Positions 62,991-64,000 of a stretch of 64,000 nucleotides of DNA are shown here, piece by piece. The stretch is from the NCBI RefSeq assembly GCF_028748185.1, contig NZ_CP118164.1:3224001-3288000 (forward strand). Direction: 5' to 3'. Both the position numbers and the translations under genes were made by a program. The notes beneath the pieces were generated by a model, which made no database searches, was not told the DNA's origin, and saw only the letters and a list, made by a program, of their open reading frames with translations. This stretch comes from Bremerella sp. P1 (GTDB lineage Bacteria; Planctomycetota; Planctomycetia; Pirellulales; Pirellulaceae). The first letter of the stretch is position 1. Each line of letters begins with the position of its first letter.

Positions 62991-64000
62991 ATGCGTTTTT
63001 CTCTGATTCTATGCACGATCGCGTGCTTGTATTGCGTTCATGTTGCCGAAGCTGAAGCAGCCGAAGCAAAGCGACCAAATATCGTCTTAATCATGTGTGA
63101 TGACATGGGATTCTCAGACATTGGCTGCTACGGCGGTGAAGTCGAGACTCCCAATCTGGACAAGTTGGCGACCAGTGGAATGCGGTTTCGTACGTTCTAC
63201 AATAACGCGAAGTGCGAACACACGCGGGCCTCACTTTTAACTGGGCGTTGGTGGCATCATGTGGGAGCTTCTGCAAGCGTCGTCTACAAGGCTCCGACGT
63301 TTGGCGAGCGGATGCGAGAAGCTGGTTACCGTACTCTAATGGTGGGCAAGTGGCACGCAGGCCAAACACCTTTTCAGCGAGGGTTTGATCGGTACTACGG
63401 TCTGACTGACGGTTGCTGCAACTTCTGGAACCCAGGCCACGCGCGATCAGGCGAGCCTGAACCGGCCAAGAAACGCGTTCGCCGCTGGGCGATCGATGGC
63501 GAAGAGTTCAAGCCGTTCACGCCGGATTCAAAGGACTTCTACACCACCGATGCGTTCACCGATCATGCGGTGGAGTATCTGGAAACCTACAAGGACGAAG
63601 AGCAGCCGTTTTTGCTCTACGTCGCCTACACGGCACCTCATTATCCGCTGCATGCCAGCGAGGAAGACATTGCCAAGTATCGTGGCAAGTATGGCGAGAT
63701 CGGCTGGGACAAACTGCGGCAGCAGCGTTTTGCCCAACAGCAGAAACTGGGAGTACTGCCGGCGAACGTGACACTCTCGCCGCGTGATCCTGACCTACCA
63801 GCATGGAGTGAAATTGACGAGCAGGATCGCGACTGGTGGGATCTGCGCATGGCGACCTATGCCGCGATGATCGACCGCATGGACCGCAACATTGGCCGCA
63901 TTCTGCAGAAGCTGGAAGCGATTGGAAAAGTGGACAACACGGTGATCTTCTTTCTTTCCGATAACGGAGCGTGTGAAGACTCGGCCGATCGTTCGACCGT
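62991..64000 (+). CDS. Secreted sulfatase, partial (cut by window edge), atypical active site
   Basis: 336 codons are in the window; the C-terminus lies beyond 64000. Signal peptide (SLILCTIACLYCVHVAEAEA), then metal ligands IVLIMCDDMGFSD and the active-site loop K-C75-E-H-T-R. The Cys is kept but the Pro of the usual CxPxR formylglycine motif is His77. GKWHAGQ, DGCCNFWNPGH, and a final FLSDNGACED (metal ligand) follow the sulfatase plan. It may still be matured by an alternative route, or be inactive. The gene lies downstream of the 62371 gene with 50 nt between. Confidence 0.92.
   Translation, partial: MRFSLILCTIACLYCVHVAEAEAAEAKRPNIVLIMCDDMGFSDIGCYGGEVETPNLDKLATSGMRFRTFYNNAKCEHTRASLLTGRWWHHVGASASVVYKAPTFGERMREAGYRTLMVGKWHAGQTPFQRGFDRYYGLTDGCCNFWNPGHARSGEPEPAKKRVRRWAIDGEEFKPFTPDSKDFYTTDAFTDHAVEYLETYKDEEQPFLLYVAYTAPHYPLHASEEDIAKYRGKYGEIGWDKLRQQRFAQQQKLGVLPANVTLSPRDPDLPAWSEIDEQDRDWWDLRMATYAAMIDRMDRNIGRILQKLEAIGKVDNTVIFFLSDNGACEDSADRST

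Overview
The window is a chromosomal segment of a planctomycete, most probably family Pirellulaceae (Blastopirellula/Bremerella-like). Reasons: two sulfatases; a PVC-type β-propeller/HEAT/cytochrome c protein next to an SGNH hydrolase; an anti-sigma-like/FecR-like membrane protein; a secreted heme peroxidase with an N-terminal LEPR-type motif; an MJ0042-type zinc-ribbon protein; and an LptD-like outer-membrane assembly protein. Frequent GTG and TTG starts and moderately high GC fit. No tRNA, rRNA, CRISPR array, IS element or phage gene was recognised. This is core/accessory chromosome, not an island.

Layout. 0.5-2.3 kb: anti-sigma/FecR-like membrane protein. 2.7-5.8 kb: ribosome hibernation factor plus a permease-less PTS phosphorelay (hpf-ptsN-ptsH-ptsI). 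6.4-8.7 kb: RNase E/G and ribosomal protein L21, followed by a terminator and then a structured, separately terminated intergenic element (8833-9107) that I propose as a small RNA. 9.1-14.1 kb (minus): GT-C glycosyltransferase, LptD-like protein and diacylglycerol kinase (envelope). 14.2-16.8 kb: RND/MMPL exporter and a 29-residue basic ribosomal-type protein. 16.9-20.1 kb (minus): sugar ABC importer (two permeases and a binding protein, no ATPase). 20.3-25.6 kb: penicillin-acylase-family hydrolase, small membrane proteins, ExeA-type ATPase, RsmE. 25.7-30.2 kb: sugar isomerase-like protein, large secreted GH-like protein, Nif3-like protein.

30.5-35.2 kb: family 2 glycosyltransferase, a remote BshC-like protein, a GNAT/SCP2 (Eis-like) protein, RpiB, and a lipoyl-like domain protein without the acceptor lysine. 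36.2-38.5 kb: heme peroxidase ending in a 34-bp perfect palindrome. 38.6-46 kb: unknown protein, duplicated YcxB-like membrane protein, sulfatase, HtrA-like protease, polyphosphate kinase. 46.2-53 kb: GmhB phosphatase, zinc-ribbon protein, SGNH hydrolase and giant cytochrome. 53-55.4 kb: two paralogous outer-membrane-barrel-like proteins. 55.4-61 kb (minus): DUF4112, membrane protein, YceI lipoprotein, YyaL-type thioredoxin protein, PanB. 61.3-64 kb: two small secreted or anchored proteins and the 5' part of a second sulfatase, cut by the window edge.

Most interesting: (1) the candidate structured RNA between rplU and dgkA; (2) a promoter-plus-leader element shared in exact register by rplU and the 29-residue basic protein gene; (3) the BshC-like and GNAT/SCP2 pair; (4) enzymes with altered catalytic residues (sulfatase C-E-H-T-R, SGNH Thr-for-Ser, lipoyl-like domain without Lys, GH-like barrel without the usual Asn-Glu); (5) repeated convergent gene pairs whose stop codons overlap or nearly touch.
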